Shown: one piece after another, positions 1-6,689 of the stretch
Position numbering within the stretch: position 1 is the first letter of the stretch
Layout of the letters: the number at the start of each line of letters is the position of its first letter
Assembly (NCBI GenBank): GCA_947074265.1
Contig: CAMTPD010000005.1
Coordinates: 1 to 15,514 of the forward strand
Origin: an uncultured Porphyromonadaceae bacterium
GTDB taxonomy: Bacteria; Bacteroidota; Bacteroidia; Bacteroidales; CAMTPD01
Length of the DNA stretch: 15,514 bases
Reading direction: 5' to 3'
Translations under genes and position numbers: made by a program
The notes under the pieces: generated by a model
The model's database searches: none
What the model saw: the letters and a program-made list of their open reading frames with translations, nothing else
What the model was told of the DNA's origin: nothing

Positions 1-246
1 CGGATTAAGACCATATACACTCGGACGACGCCCTCCATTACGGTCTAATTTTCCGAATTCTTTAATCAGCTTTTCATCTTGAAGTTCTCCAATCAGTTTT
101 GTCACAGTTGGCACACTCAATTCCATTTCTTTACAAATGTCGGCAATTGTGGAATTGCCATTGGTCAGATAAGACTGAAGGATCTTCTTTTTAATTGAAA
201 TTGTTTTACTAGATTCTTCGGATTGAATAACACTATACGTTTTCAT
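1..246 (-). CDS. ROK-family transcriptional regulator, N-terminal fragment
   Basis: The first 82 codons of a gene that continues past the left edge; the start is the ATG at 246. The visible part is a winged helix-turn-helix. Residues about 33-62 (STIADICKEMELSVPTVTKL and following) form the helix-turn-helix, and the GGRRPSVYGL stretch near 71-80 matches the wing-to-sugar-kinase-domain linker typical of ROK (NagC/XylR-like) repressors. The ROK kinase-like domain itself would lie outside the window, so the assignment rests on this arrangement only. It sits 71 bp downstream of the yhcH-like gene on the same strand and may be co-transcribed with it. That pairing suggests control of amino-sugar or sialic-acid use, which is inference. 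A plain MarR-like regulator is the main alternative. Confidence 0.75.
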   Translation of the reverse strand, partial: MKTYSVIQSEESSKTISIKKKILQSYLTNGNSTIADICKEMELSVPTVTKLIGELQDEKLIKEFGKLDRNGGRRPSVYGLNP

Positions 247-317
247 GTTATATTATTTAAGGTTCTTGATTATCTAAGTTCTGTATTTACGATAATCGAA
301 TGCCAAGGTTAAATCAT

Positions 318-764
318 TTACACCGCAATTTTAATTACGACTTTTTTTATCGTTCCTTCTCCGATACATGGTGCATGCGCATCGGACGGAAAAAATACTA
401 CAAATTCGCCTAATTCAGCTTTTACAATTGTGCTTGGTCTGTCTGCAAACAAAGCATAATCATCCTTTTCATCGTATGGCTTTGCTATATTTTTCAGCTC
501 TTGTGCACACTTCCATCCATATCGTTCGTATGTAGATAAAGGAATTTGAATGTCGATGTACTTTTTATGTGTTTCCAAGATTGCTTCTTCTGCGGTTTTC
601 GCTTCAACATGCGAAATTATAGCAAAGATGTTTTCACCGTCGATCTCTACTTTTCCCAAAGGCATCGCCAATAGATCAGTAGTACGGATAAAATCGAATG
701 CAGTCTTAAAGAGAGGATGCGCCCCCTCGATCGTACTACTATCGGCTAGAGATGCTAGTATCAT
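318..764 (-). CDS. YhcH/YjgK/YiaL (NanQ/EbgC-like, DUF386) sugar anomerase family protein
   Basis: A 148-residue, single-domain cupin-like protein of the usual length for the YhcH/EbgC family. Members bind a metal and are implicated in handling sugars; E. coli YhcH (NanQ) acts as a sialic acid anomerase. Visible family marks are the E64-x-H66 pair followed by YIDIQ (residues 63-73) and FFPSDAHAP (124-132) with His130, expected metal ligands. The MIL start at 764 fits the family N-terminus. The protein is soluble with no signal peptide. It precedes a ROK-type regulator on the same strand, consistent with a small sugar-catabolism locus continuing to the left. The exact substrate cannot be read from the sequence. 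Confidence 0.85.
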   Translation of the reverse strand: MILASLADSSTIEGAHPLFKTAFDFIRTTDLLAMPLGKVEIDGENIFAIISHVEAKTAEEAILETHKKYIDIQIPLSTYERYGWKCAQELKNIAKPYDEKDDYALFADRPSTIVKAELGEFVVFFPSDAHAPCIGEGTIKKVVIKIAV

Positions 765-836
765 ATCTATATTATTATTGGATTGTAATTTATGTACTAC
801 AAGCTATTTACATAGTAATCAATAGATCACCTTGAA

Positions 837-844
837 CAAAAATA
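837..844 (-). promoter_or_regulatory. Candidate -7 element for the yhcH-like gene
   Basis: On the minus strand this reads TATTTTTG, an exact match to the Bacteroidetes -7 consensus TAnnTTTG, 73 bases upstream of the yhcH-like start. No good TTTG -33 element sits at the usual 19-20 bp spacing; the nearest TTTTG is only 14 bp away. Surrounding sequence is very AT-rich, so a chance match is possible. Confidence 0.4.
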
Positions 845-858
845 TAAATATTTAAATA

Positions 859-897
859 CAAAAGGGCTGATAAATAAAAAAAATTCACTTATCGCCC
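859..897 (-). terminator. Probable murF terminator
   Basis: An inverted repeat pairs gggc (864-867) plus gataa (869-873) with ttatc (889-893) plus gccc (894-897), leaving one bulged T and a 15-nt AT-rich loop. On the minus strand it lies just past the murF stop codon and is followed by TTTTG. It is weaker than the other terminators in the window because of the bulge and short U run. Confidence 0.5.
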
Positions 898-931
898 ATT
901 TTTATTGTTATTTGTGCTGAAATTTATTCTT

Positions 932-2215
932 TTAGAGCATTTCTAGAATTTGCTCCAACTTCATACCGCGCGACCCCTTTATTAGAATTGTAAATCCACT
1001 AATCGGACTCTCGATCAATGCAGCCTTCAAAGACTCGATAGAAGGATAACATGCAAATTGGCTTTCGGTATTTTCAAATTCCTCACCGCACAACAATACC
1101 TTATCAAAGCCTGCTTCGTTGAGAAGAGCCACAACTTTGCGATGTTCCTCTGCCGATGCTAGCCCCAGTTCGCGCATGTCGCCCAAGATCACTGCTTTGA
1201 AAGGAGCATCAATCTGCTTGAGGTTTTCGATCGCAACCTTCATGCTACTCGGATTAGCATTGTAGGCATCTATTATCAACTTATTCTTACCTGTATCCTG
1301 AAACTGGCTTCTATTGTTGGTCGGAGTGTATGCCTCCAGCGCAGAAACAATTTGCTCGGGCGCCACACCCAAAGTAGAACCCACCGCTACCGCAGCCATC
1401 AAGTTGTAGAAGTTGTACCCTCCGATCAATTGTGTATTTACAGGATATGAATTGCCGTTGATGGTGAATGAGAAAGAAACAAACAAGCTCTTGTCGTTCA
1501 GTTTTCCTCTAAAGTTTGCTTGTTCGCTTACTCCGTAAAGAATCTTTTTCAATTCGGTCGCATGCGATTGAAGCAACACATCTTCAGACGAAATAAAAAC
1601 CGTACCGTCGTGCTTTCCCATGTAGCGATATAGCTCAGTCTTTGTTTTCACAACACCTTCAAACGATCCGAATCCTTCGAGATGGGCAGACCCCACATTG
1701 GTAATGATTCCGTAATCGGGCGCAACAATATGCACCAACTCATCAATCTCACCCGGATGATTGGCCCCCATTTCGATCACAGCTACTTCATGCTCCGCAG
1801 TAAGTCGCAACAATGTAAGCGGAACTCCGATGTGGTTATTAAAGTTACCCAATGTGTACAACGTATTGTATTGGGCCGACAATACGGTAGATATCAACTC
1901 CTTTGTCGTTGTTTTCCCGTTGGTTCCGGTAATCCCTACTACAGGGATTCGTAATTGCATGCGGTGGTAATGCGCCAGATCTTGCAAGGTTTTCAATACA
2001 TCGTCTACCAAAATATAGCGATCGCCCAGGTTATAAACCGGTTCGTCGACAACTGCGTAAGCGCAGCCGGCTTCCAATGCTTGTGCCGCAAACTCATTTC
2101 CATTGAAACGCTCTCCCTTAAGTGCGAAAAACATAGATCCCTCAGGACAATTGCGCGTATCGGTAGTCACCACCGGGTGAGCTTTATAAAGCTGATATAT
2201 GTCTTCTAATTTCAT
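932..2215 (-). CDS. murF: UDP-N-acetylmuramoyl-tripeptide--D-alanyl-D-alanine ligase
   Basis: The last cytoplasmic ligase of peptidoglycan precursor synthesis: it joins D-Ala-D-Ala to UDP-MurNAc-tripeptide using ATP. At 427 residues it shows the three Mur-ligase domains. The N-terminal UDP-substrate domain includes TTDTRNCPEGSMFFALKG (17-34). The central ATPase domain has the P-loop GITGTNGKTTTKE (94-106, Lys101), EMGANHPGEI (148-157) and HLEGFGS, followed by KTKTEL with the expected carbamylated lysine (Lys190 or Lys192). The C-terminal domain has IDAYNANPSSM (315-325), LGDMRELG (344-351) and KGSRGMKLE (413-421). YNANPSSM and LGNFNNHIGVPLTLL are MurF-type rather than MurE-type. The D-Ala-D-Ala it uses would come from the Ddl encoded at 12670-13650. 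It has a strong Shine-Dalgarno sequence and a palindrome-containing leader (separate entries). Nothing looks broken. Confidence 0.97.
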   Translation of the reverse strand: MKLEDIYQLYKAHPVVTTDTRNCPEGSMFFALKGERFNGNEFAAQALEAGCAYAVVDEPVYNLGDRYILVDDVLKTLQDLAHYHRMQLRIPVVGITGTNGKTTTKELISTVLSAQYNTLYTLGNFNNHIGVPLTLLRLTAEHEVAVIEMGANHPGEIDELVHIVAPDYGIITNVGSAHLEGFGSFEGVVKTKTELYRYMGKHDGTVFISSEDVLLQSHATELKKILYGVSEQANFRGKLNDKSLFVSFSFTINGNSYPVNTQLIGGYNFYNLMAAVAVGSTLGVAPEQIVSALEAYTPTNNRSQFQDTGKNKLIIDAYNANPSSMKVAIENLKQIDAPFKAVILGDMRELGLASAEEHRKVVALLNEAGFDKVLLCGEEFENTESQFACYPSIESLKAALIESPISGFTILIKGSRGMKLEQILEML

Positions 2216-2224
2216 TTATCGTTT

Positions 2225-2230
2225 CCTCCT
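2225..2230 (-). promoter_or_regulatory. Strong Shine-Dalgarno sequence of murF
   Basis: The minus strand reads AGGAGG nine bases before the murF ATG. Such strong matches are uncommon in Bacteroidota, where most genes here (rpmH, rluD, ddl, pta, ackA) show none. It supports 2215 as the true start. Confidence 0.65.
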
Positions 2231-2247
2231 TCTATTACAACGATTAC

Positions 2248-2351
2248 TATTAAGCTTAGACAGGTACGTGTCTAAGATGTGTACACGATCGTGACGCATT
2301 CTTGTCATATACCTGTCTAAGTTGTACACACGTACGTGTCTAAGCTTAATA
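2248..2351. repeat. 104-bp nested inverted repeat in the murF leader
   Basis: Arms at 2248-2271 and 2328-2351 are inverted copies matching at 23 of 24 positions; the outer 15 bp (tattaagcttagaca) are perfect. Within the element the unit tacStgtctaag occurs four times: inverted at 2255-2266 and direct at 2265-2276, 2310-2321 and 2333-2344. The first two form a local palindrome, cttagaca-ggtacg-tgtctaag (2255-2276). Other perfect palindromes are cacgatcgtg (2284-2293) and acacgtacgtgt (2328-2339). The element is flanked by TA on both sides, if those bases are counted as target rather than element. It lies between the predicted murF promoter and murF, so it would be transcribed as a long stem. 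It could be a small non-autonomous mobile element, a structured leader or a multi-site operator. The sequence alone does not decide. Confidence 0.85.
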
Positions 2352-2409
2352 TATACGTAGAACAAACTTAGTTGTAACGTGTTTACCAATTCATCTTTCA
2401 ATGATGCAA

Positions 2410-2440
2410 CAAAAATAAACACGATTTCGGATTATACGAA
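2410..2440 (-). promoter_or_regulatory. Predicted murF promoter
   Basis: On the minus strand a -7 element TATTTTTG (2410-2417), an exact TAnnTTTG match, is preceded after 19 bp by TTCG (2437-2440), one base off the TTTG -33 element. This predicts a transcript start near 2403 and an unusually long murF leader of almost 190 nt that contains the 104-bp inverted repeat. Confidence 0.6.
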
Positions 2441-2531
2441 GCCTAAGCATTTGATTTGTTTCTTAACTTTACGCACGTCGACTTTATTTATAAAACGACG
2501 CTACTAGTATATACTAAGCATCTATCAAAAC

Positions 2532-3371
2532 ATGATTCCTTCACTCAATATAAAAGGCAACTTAAAGGAGCTTTCCCGTCCGATGGTTATGGGAATACTC
2601 AATGTAACCCCAGACTCTTTTTACTCGGGAAGCCGCAAACAAACGGAAAAAGAAATTTGTGAACGCATCGAAGCCATCTTCCATGAAGGGGGCGACATGG
2701 TTGATATAGGCGGATATTCTTCGCGCCCGTCGGCCATCGACATCAGCGTAGAGGAAGAATTGAGCCGACTCGAAACCGGACTTCGATTGATCAAACAAGT
2801 AAATTCCGATGCCGTTGTTTCGGTAGATACCTTCAGAGCAGAGGTTGCCAAGGCTTGTGTAGAGAAGCATGGCGCGGATATCATCAACGATATATCGGGA
2901 GGGACTATTGATGCAAACATGTTTGAAACCATTGCACAACTGCAAGTTCCTTATATTATGATGCACATGCGCGGGACTCCGCAAACGATGCAGCAGTTTA
3001 CGCACTACGATCACTTGATGGATGAAATCATGGTATTCTTTTCGGAACGAATCAACATGCTTACGCGTCTTAAGGTTAATGATATCATCGTAGACCCGGG
3101 ATTCGGTTTTAGCAAAACCGTGCAGCAGAACTTTGAATTGATGCACAACATCAGCGAGTTTAAAATCTTTGAACGTCCCGTGCTGGTAGGTATCTCCCGC
3201 AAAAGCATGATTTATAAAACACTCGAAACTACGGCCGAGCAAAGCCTGAACGGTACTACCGTATTAAATACATTTGCCTTGTTGGGCGGAGCACATCTGC
3301 TGCGCGTGCACGATGTAAAAGAAGCGGTGGAGACCGTGAAACTACTCGAAGCAATCAAGAACGGACATTAA
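2532..3371 (+). CDS. folP: Dihydropteroate synthase
   Basis: Condenses p-aminobenzoate with dihydropterin pyrophosphate to dihydropteroate in folate synthesis; it is the sulfonamide target. At 279 residues it has usual length and a complete set of TIM-barrel motifs: MGILNVTPDSF (20-30), the pterin/pABA loop DIGGYSSRPSA (58-68, in place of the common GESTRPG form), SVDT (97-100), NDISGG (119-124), MHMRGTPQTM (144-153), DPGFGFSKT (188-196) and GISRKSM (220-226). The ATG at 2532 places MGILNVTP at the normal distance from the N-terminus. cdaA follows after 11 bp on the same strand, so the two are probably one transcript, a pairing common in Bacteroidales. No strong promoter is visible; a near-match -7 box TAACTTTA lies at 2464-2471 without a well-spaced -33 element. 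Confidence 0.96.
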   Translation: MIPSLNIKGNLKELSRPMVMGILNVTPDSFYSGSRKQTEKEICERIEAIFHEGGDMVDIGGYSSRPSAIDISVEEELSRLETGLRLIKQVNSDAVVSVDTFRAEVAKACVEKHGADIINDISGGTIDANMFETIAQLQVPYIMMHMRGTPQTMQQFTHYDHLMDEIMVFFSERINMLTRLKVNDIIVDPGFGFSKTVQQNFELMHNISEFKIFERPVLVGISRKSMIYKTLETTAEQSLNGTTVLNTFALLGGAHLLRVHDVKEAVETVKLLEAIKNGH

Positions 3372-3382
3372 AATAAGATACT

Positions 3383-4153
3383 ATGCTCCTTTGGATGAAC
3401 TTTAATATAAAAGACGCAATCGATATATTGCTTGCGGCATTTTTCCTTTACAAAGCCTATCAGCTGATGAAGGCCTCGGGCAATACGGCCATCTTCAGCG
3501 GTATCATCTCTTTTATTATTGTATGGATTCTTGTTTCGCAAGTGTTGGAAATGAAACTCATGGGGGCCATTCTTGATAAATTTATCAGTGTAGGCTTCTT
3601 TGTCTTGATTATCTTATTTCAAGACGACATCAGACGTTTCTTGCTGGCACTGGGTTCGCACCGCGGACTCAGCTTCTTATCCTCCATCTTCAAACGAAAA
3701 GGTTACGATGCACAACCCGAAGGCCAATACATTGCACCGGTAGTACTGGCGGTAATCAACATGGCCAAGAAAAAGACGGGTGCTTTGATTGTAATCCAGA
3801 AAGAGATGGATCTGACCTCATATGCGCATACGGGCGAAATTATCAACGCGAATGTCAACGCCCGACTTATCGAGAATATCTTCTTTAAAAACAGTCCGCT
3901 TCACGACGGCGCTATGATCATTGCCGACAATCGCATCGAGGCTGCCGGCTGTATCTTGCCGATTGCGCAGCACATCGAAATATCAAAAGAACTGGGACTA
4001 AGACACCGTGCCGGGTTGGGTATGACGCAAGAAACCGATGCCAAAGTTATTATTGTATCCGAAGAGCGTGGTAAAATCTCGGTAGCACAGAATGGAAAAC
4101 TCAATGTAAACATTTCGGCCGAAGAGCTTCAAGCTTTCCTTTCTGAGTCTTAG
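3383..4153 (+). CDS. cdaA: Membrane diadenylate cyclase (c-di-AMP synthase), CdaA type
   Basis: Makes cyclic di-AMP from two ATP molecules. The 256-residue protein has three N-terminal hydrophobic segments (about 12-28, 36-54 and 66-80), then a cytoplasmic DAC domain (about 110-240). The catalytic signatures are present: DGA at 175-177 within SPLHDGAMII, and RHR at 207-209 within LGLRHRAGLGM. This topology and length match CdaA (DacA) rather than DisA or CdaS. The start at 3383 could instead be the ATG at 3395 (Met5); both leave the first membrane segment intact. It follows folP closely. In Firmicutes cdaA is next to cdaR and glmM; neither is present here. c-di-AMP affects osmolyte transport and wall balance in other bacteria; its targets here cannot be seen. 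Confidence 0.95.
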   Translation: MLLWMNFNIKDAIDILLAAFFLYKAYQLMKASGNTAIFSGIISFIIVWILVSQVLEMKLMGAILDKFISVGFFVLIILFQDDIRRFLLALGSHRGLSFLSSIFKRKGYDAQPEGQYIAPVVLAVINMAKKKTGALIVIQKEMDLTSYAHTGEIINANVNARLIENIFFKNSPLHDGAMIIADNRIEAAGCILPIAQHIEISKELGLRHRAGLGMTQETDAKVIIVSEERGKISVAQNGKLNVNISAEELQAFLSES

Positions 4154-4214
4154 AAGCTCCAAAACTGTTAAATCTTACAAAACTGACATCTTCAGATTGA
4201 AATTTAGCATCTAT

Positions 4215-4249
4215 TTTGCAAACTCTATATTGCATTATTCGTAATTTTG
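4215..4249 (+). promoter_or_regulatory. Probable pta-ackA promoter
   Basis: TAATTTTG at 4242-4249 matches the -7 consensus TAnnTTTG exactly. TTTG at 4215-4218 could be the -33 element, but the 23-bp gap is a few bases longer than the usual 19-20. The predicted start of transcription, about 4256, gives a leader of roughly 50 nt before pta. Confidence 0.5.
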
Positions 4250-4303
4250 CGTCAAAATACAACGGTAGAATAAAGTATACAATAAAAATAATACTATTCC
4301 CAA

Positions 4304-5320
4304 ATGGACTTGATGCAACAAATTATTGCTCGCGCTAAAGCAAGCAAACAACGAATTGTTCTTCCTGAAGGTACAGAAGAAAGAACATTGAAAGCAGCAG
4401 ATCGCCTAATCGCAGACGGTATTGCTGATATCATTCTTATCGGAAATCCGGATGAAATCAAATCGTTGGCAAACAACTTTGGTCTTACCAACATTGAAAA
4501 TGCAACAATCGTTGACCCTATCAACAATGAGAAGAAAGAGGTTTACGCAAACTTGCTTTTCGAACTAAGAAAGAGCAAAGGCATGACTATTGAGAAAGCA
4601 TCTGTGCTAGCTCAAGATCCTCTTTTCCTTGCTTGTTTGATGATTAAGAACGGTGATGCGGATGGTGAAATCGCAGGTGCTGCAAACACTACAGGTAATG
4701 TATTGCGCCCGGCTTTCCAAATCGTAAAAACGGCTCCTGGTATCAGCGTTGTTTCTGGCGCGTTCATCATGTTTGTTCCTAACAAAGCATATGGTGACAA
4801 TGGTATTATGGTATTTGCAGATTGTGCTGTAATGCCAAACCCAAATGCACAAGAACTAGCTCAAATCGCAGTTTCTACTGCACAAACTACGCGCGACATC
4901 GTTGGTGTAGAACCACGTGTAGCAATGTTGAGCTTCTCTACAAAAGGAAGTGCTTCTCATGAGGTTGTAGATAAAGTAGTTGAAGCTACTCGTATCGCTC
5001 AAGAGATGGCTCCTGAATTTAAAATTGACGGCGAACTTCAAGCTGACGCAGCTATCGTTCCATCGGTAGGTGAAAGCAAAGCTCCGGGAAGTGAAATCGC
5101 AGGTAAAGCAAACGTATTGGTATTCCCATCTCTAGAGGTTGGTAATATCGCATACAAACTTGTTCAACGTTTGGCTGGTGCAGAAGCTGTAGGTCCTATC
5201 CTTCAGGGTATAGCTGCTCCGATCAACGACCTATCTCGCGGTTGTTCGGTAGATGATATCTATAAAATGGTTGCTATCACTGCAAACCAAGCTATCGGTA
5301 TCAAGAATAACCAAAAATAA
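4304..5320 (+). CDS. pta: Phosphate acetyltransferase, short single-domain form
   Basis: Converts acetyl-CoA and phosphate to acetyl phosphate and CoA, the first step of acetate formation. The 338-residue protein is only the PTA_PTB catalytic domain, the short class I form, without the N-terminal DRTGG/P-loop domains of E. coli Pta. Visible family motifs include LPEGTEERTLKAAD (20-33), TGNVLRPAFQ (130-139), MFVPNKAYGDNG (156-167), VMPNPNAQELA (176-186), MLSFSTKGSA (208-217) and the C-terminal FPSLEVGNIAYKLVQRLAGA (274-293). ackA follows after 38 bp with no terminator between, so the two make one ATP-yielding pathway. Codons are rich in GGT, GTT, GCT and CTT compared with folP and cdaA, as expected for a highly expressed fermentation gene. 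Confidence 0.97.
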   Translation: MDLMQQIIARAKASKQRIVLPEGTEERTLKAADRLIADGIADIILIGNPDEIKSLANNFGLTNIENATIVDPINNEKKEVYANLLFELRKSKGMTIEKASVLAQDPLFLACLMIKNGDADGEIAGAANTTGNVLRPAFQIVKTAPGISVVSGAFIMFVPNKAYGDNGIMVFADCAVMPNPNAQELAQIAVSTAQTTRDIVGVEPRVAMLSFSTKGSASHEVVDKVVEATRIAQEMAPEFKIDGELQADAAIVPSVGESKAPGSEIAGKANVLVFPSLEVGNIAYKLVQRLAGAEAVGPILQGIAAPINDLSRGCSVDDIYKMVAITANQAIGIKNNQK

Positions 5321-5358
5321 TTCAATCTCAGAATCATTAAATTATTCCATATAATAAT

Positions 5359-6558
5359 ATGAAAGTACTTGTTCTGAACTGCGGTAGTTCATCAGTAAAG
5401 TATAAGTTGTTCAACATGAGCAACGGTGATGTATTGGCACAAGGTGTTGTAGAAAAAATCGGTCTTCCTGGTTCTTTCTTGAAACTTGTTACACCGGAAG
5501 GTAAAAAAGTTGTTCTTGAAAAAGAAATGACTGAGCACAATGCTGCTATCGATTTTATCCTTCACACTCTAACTAGCGCCGAGTACGGTTGCATCAAATC
5601 ACTTGATGAAATCAACGCAGTTGGTCACCGCGTAGTACACGGAGGAGAGAAATTTGCTTCTTCTGTATTGATCAACGACGAAGTGATCAAGCAATTGGAA
5701 GAGTGCATCGAGTTGGCTCCACTTCACAATCCGCCAAACTTGAAAGGTATCAACGCTGTAACTCGCTTGATGCCAAACGTTCCTCAAATCGGTGTATTTG
5801 ATACTGCATTCCACCAAACAATGCCTGATTATGCATACATGTATGGTCTTCCATATTCTCTATATAAGAAATATGGCGTGCGTCGTTACGGTTTCCACGG
5901 AACAAGCCACCGTTATGTTTCACAACGTGCTTGTGAAATTCTTGGTGTTCCTTTCGAAGATCAAAAAATCATCACTGCTCACATCGGTAACGGTGGTTCT
6001 ATCACAGCTATCAAAAACGGAAAATCAATCGATACAAGTATGGGTATGACTCCGGTTGAAGGTTTGTTGATGGGTACACGTGCAGGTGACGTTGACGCAG
6101 GAGCTCTTTCTTTCATTATGGAAAAAGAACATCTTGATGCGGCAGGTCTTTCTAACCTTATCAACCGCGAATCTGGTGTTGCAGGTCTTTCTGAAATCTC
6201 TTCAGATATGCGTGACATCGAAGACGCTATTGAAAAAGGCGACAAAAACGCAATCCTTGCGATGGAAATGTACAACTACCGTATCAAGAAATACATCGGC
6301 GCTTACGCTGCTGCTCTAGGTGGTCTTGACATCCTTGTATTTACAGGTGGTGTAGGAGAAAACCAATGGGTTACTCGTTCGGCTGTATGTAAAGATATGG
6401 AATTCATGGGTATCGAATTCGATGTTGAAAAGAATGATGGTCTTCGTGGTGAAGAAGTTATTCTTAGCCTTCCAAACTCTCGCGTTAAAGTAATGGTAGT
6501 ACCTACAGACGAAGAGTTTATGATCGCTTCAGATACTATGGAAATCCTTTCTAAGTAA
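5359..6558 (+). CDS. ackA: Acetate kinase
   Basis: Transfers phosphate from acetyl phosphate to ADP, giving acetate and ATP. The 399-residue length is standard. Residues matching the catalytic set of the Methanosarcina enzyme fall at the same numbers: Asn7 (LNCGSSSVKY, 6-15), Arg91 (GHRVVHGG), Asp148 (VFDTAFHQTMP), His180 (YGFHGTSHRYV), Arg241 (MGTRAGDVD) and Glu384 (PTDEEFMIA). The nucleotide-binding HIGNGGS (208-214) and FTGGVGEN (328-335) loops are intact. With pta upstream it completes acetyl-CoA to acetate fermentation, reversible for acetate assimilation. Codon use resembles pta and suggests strong expression. The transcript ends at a perfect hairpin at 6592-6625. Confidence 0.98.
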   Translation: MKVLVLNCGSSSVKYKLFNMSNGDVLAQGVVEKIGLPGSFLKLVTPEGKKVVLEKEMTEHNAAIDFILHTLTSAEYGCIKSLDEINAVGHRVVHGGEKFASSVLINDEVIKQLEECIELAPLHNPPNLKGINAVTRLMPNVPQIGVFDTAFHQTMPDYAYMYGLPYSLYKKYGVRRYGFHGTSHRYVSQRACEILGVPFEDQKIITAHIGNGGSITAIKNGKSIDTSMGMTPVEGLLMGTRAGDVDAGALSFIMEKEHLDAAGLSNLINRESGVAGLSEISSDMRDIEDAIEKGDKNAILAMEMYNYRIKKYIGAYAAALGGLDILVFTGGVGENQWVTRSAVCKDMEFMGIEFDVEKNDGLRGEEVILSLPNSRVKVMVVPTDEEFMIASDTMEILSK

Positions 6559-6591
6559 TTCGCGTTCTACAGAACAAACAATGCCATAATA

Positions 6592-6625
6592 AAAAAGCGT
6601 CACGAGAATACTCGTGACGCTTTTT
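6592..6625. terminator. Bidirectional terminator between ackA and lpxH
   Basis: A perfect 10-bp GC-rich stem pairs gcgtcacgag (6597-6606) with ctcgtgacgc (6611-6620) around an aata loop. It is flanked by A5 on the left and T5 on the right, so both strands give a hairpin plus U run. It lies between the converging ackA (plus) and lpxH (minus) genes and can end both transcripts. Confidence 0.93.
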
Positions 6626-6689
6626 CTATTTTATATACCAAGTAAAAGCCTTGTTGCAAGATGCAAACAACACATGCGTTGCTTTCACT

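Noticed and set aside
2216..2422. A 68-codon open frame on the minus strand upstream of murF with internally similar segments
   Set aside because: The apparent protein repeats come directly from the palindromic DNA units; composition is odd (many Arg, Tyr, His), no homology is recognised, and the region is better explained as leader DNA.
2464..2471. TAACTTTA as the folP -7 promoter element
   Set aside because: One base off consensus and the only TTTG upstream is 10 bp away, too close; kept out of the feature list.
2562..3242. 226-codon open frame antisense to folP
   Set aside because: folP on the other strand has every family motif; the antisense frame has no recognisable domain and is a by-product of codon use.
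4124..4159. Inverted repeat gagcttc/gaagctc at the end of cdaA as a terminator
   Set aside because: Only 7 bp with a 22-base loop, mostly inside the coding region, and no T run follows.
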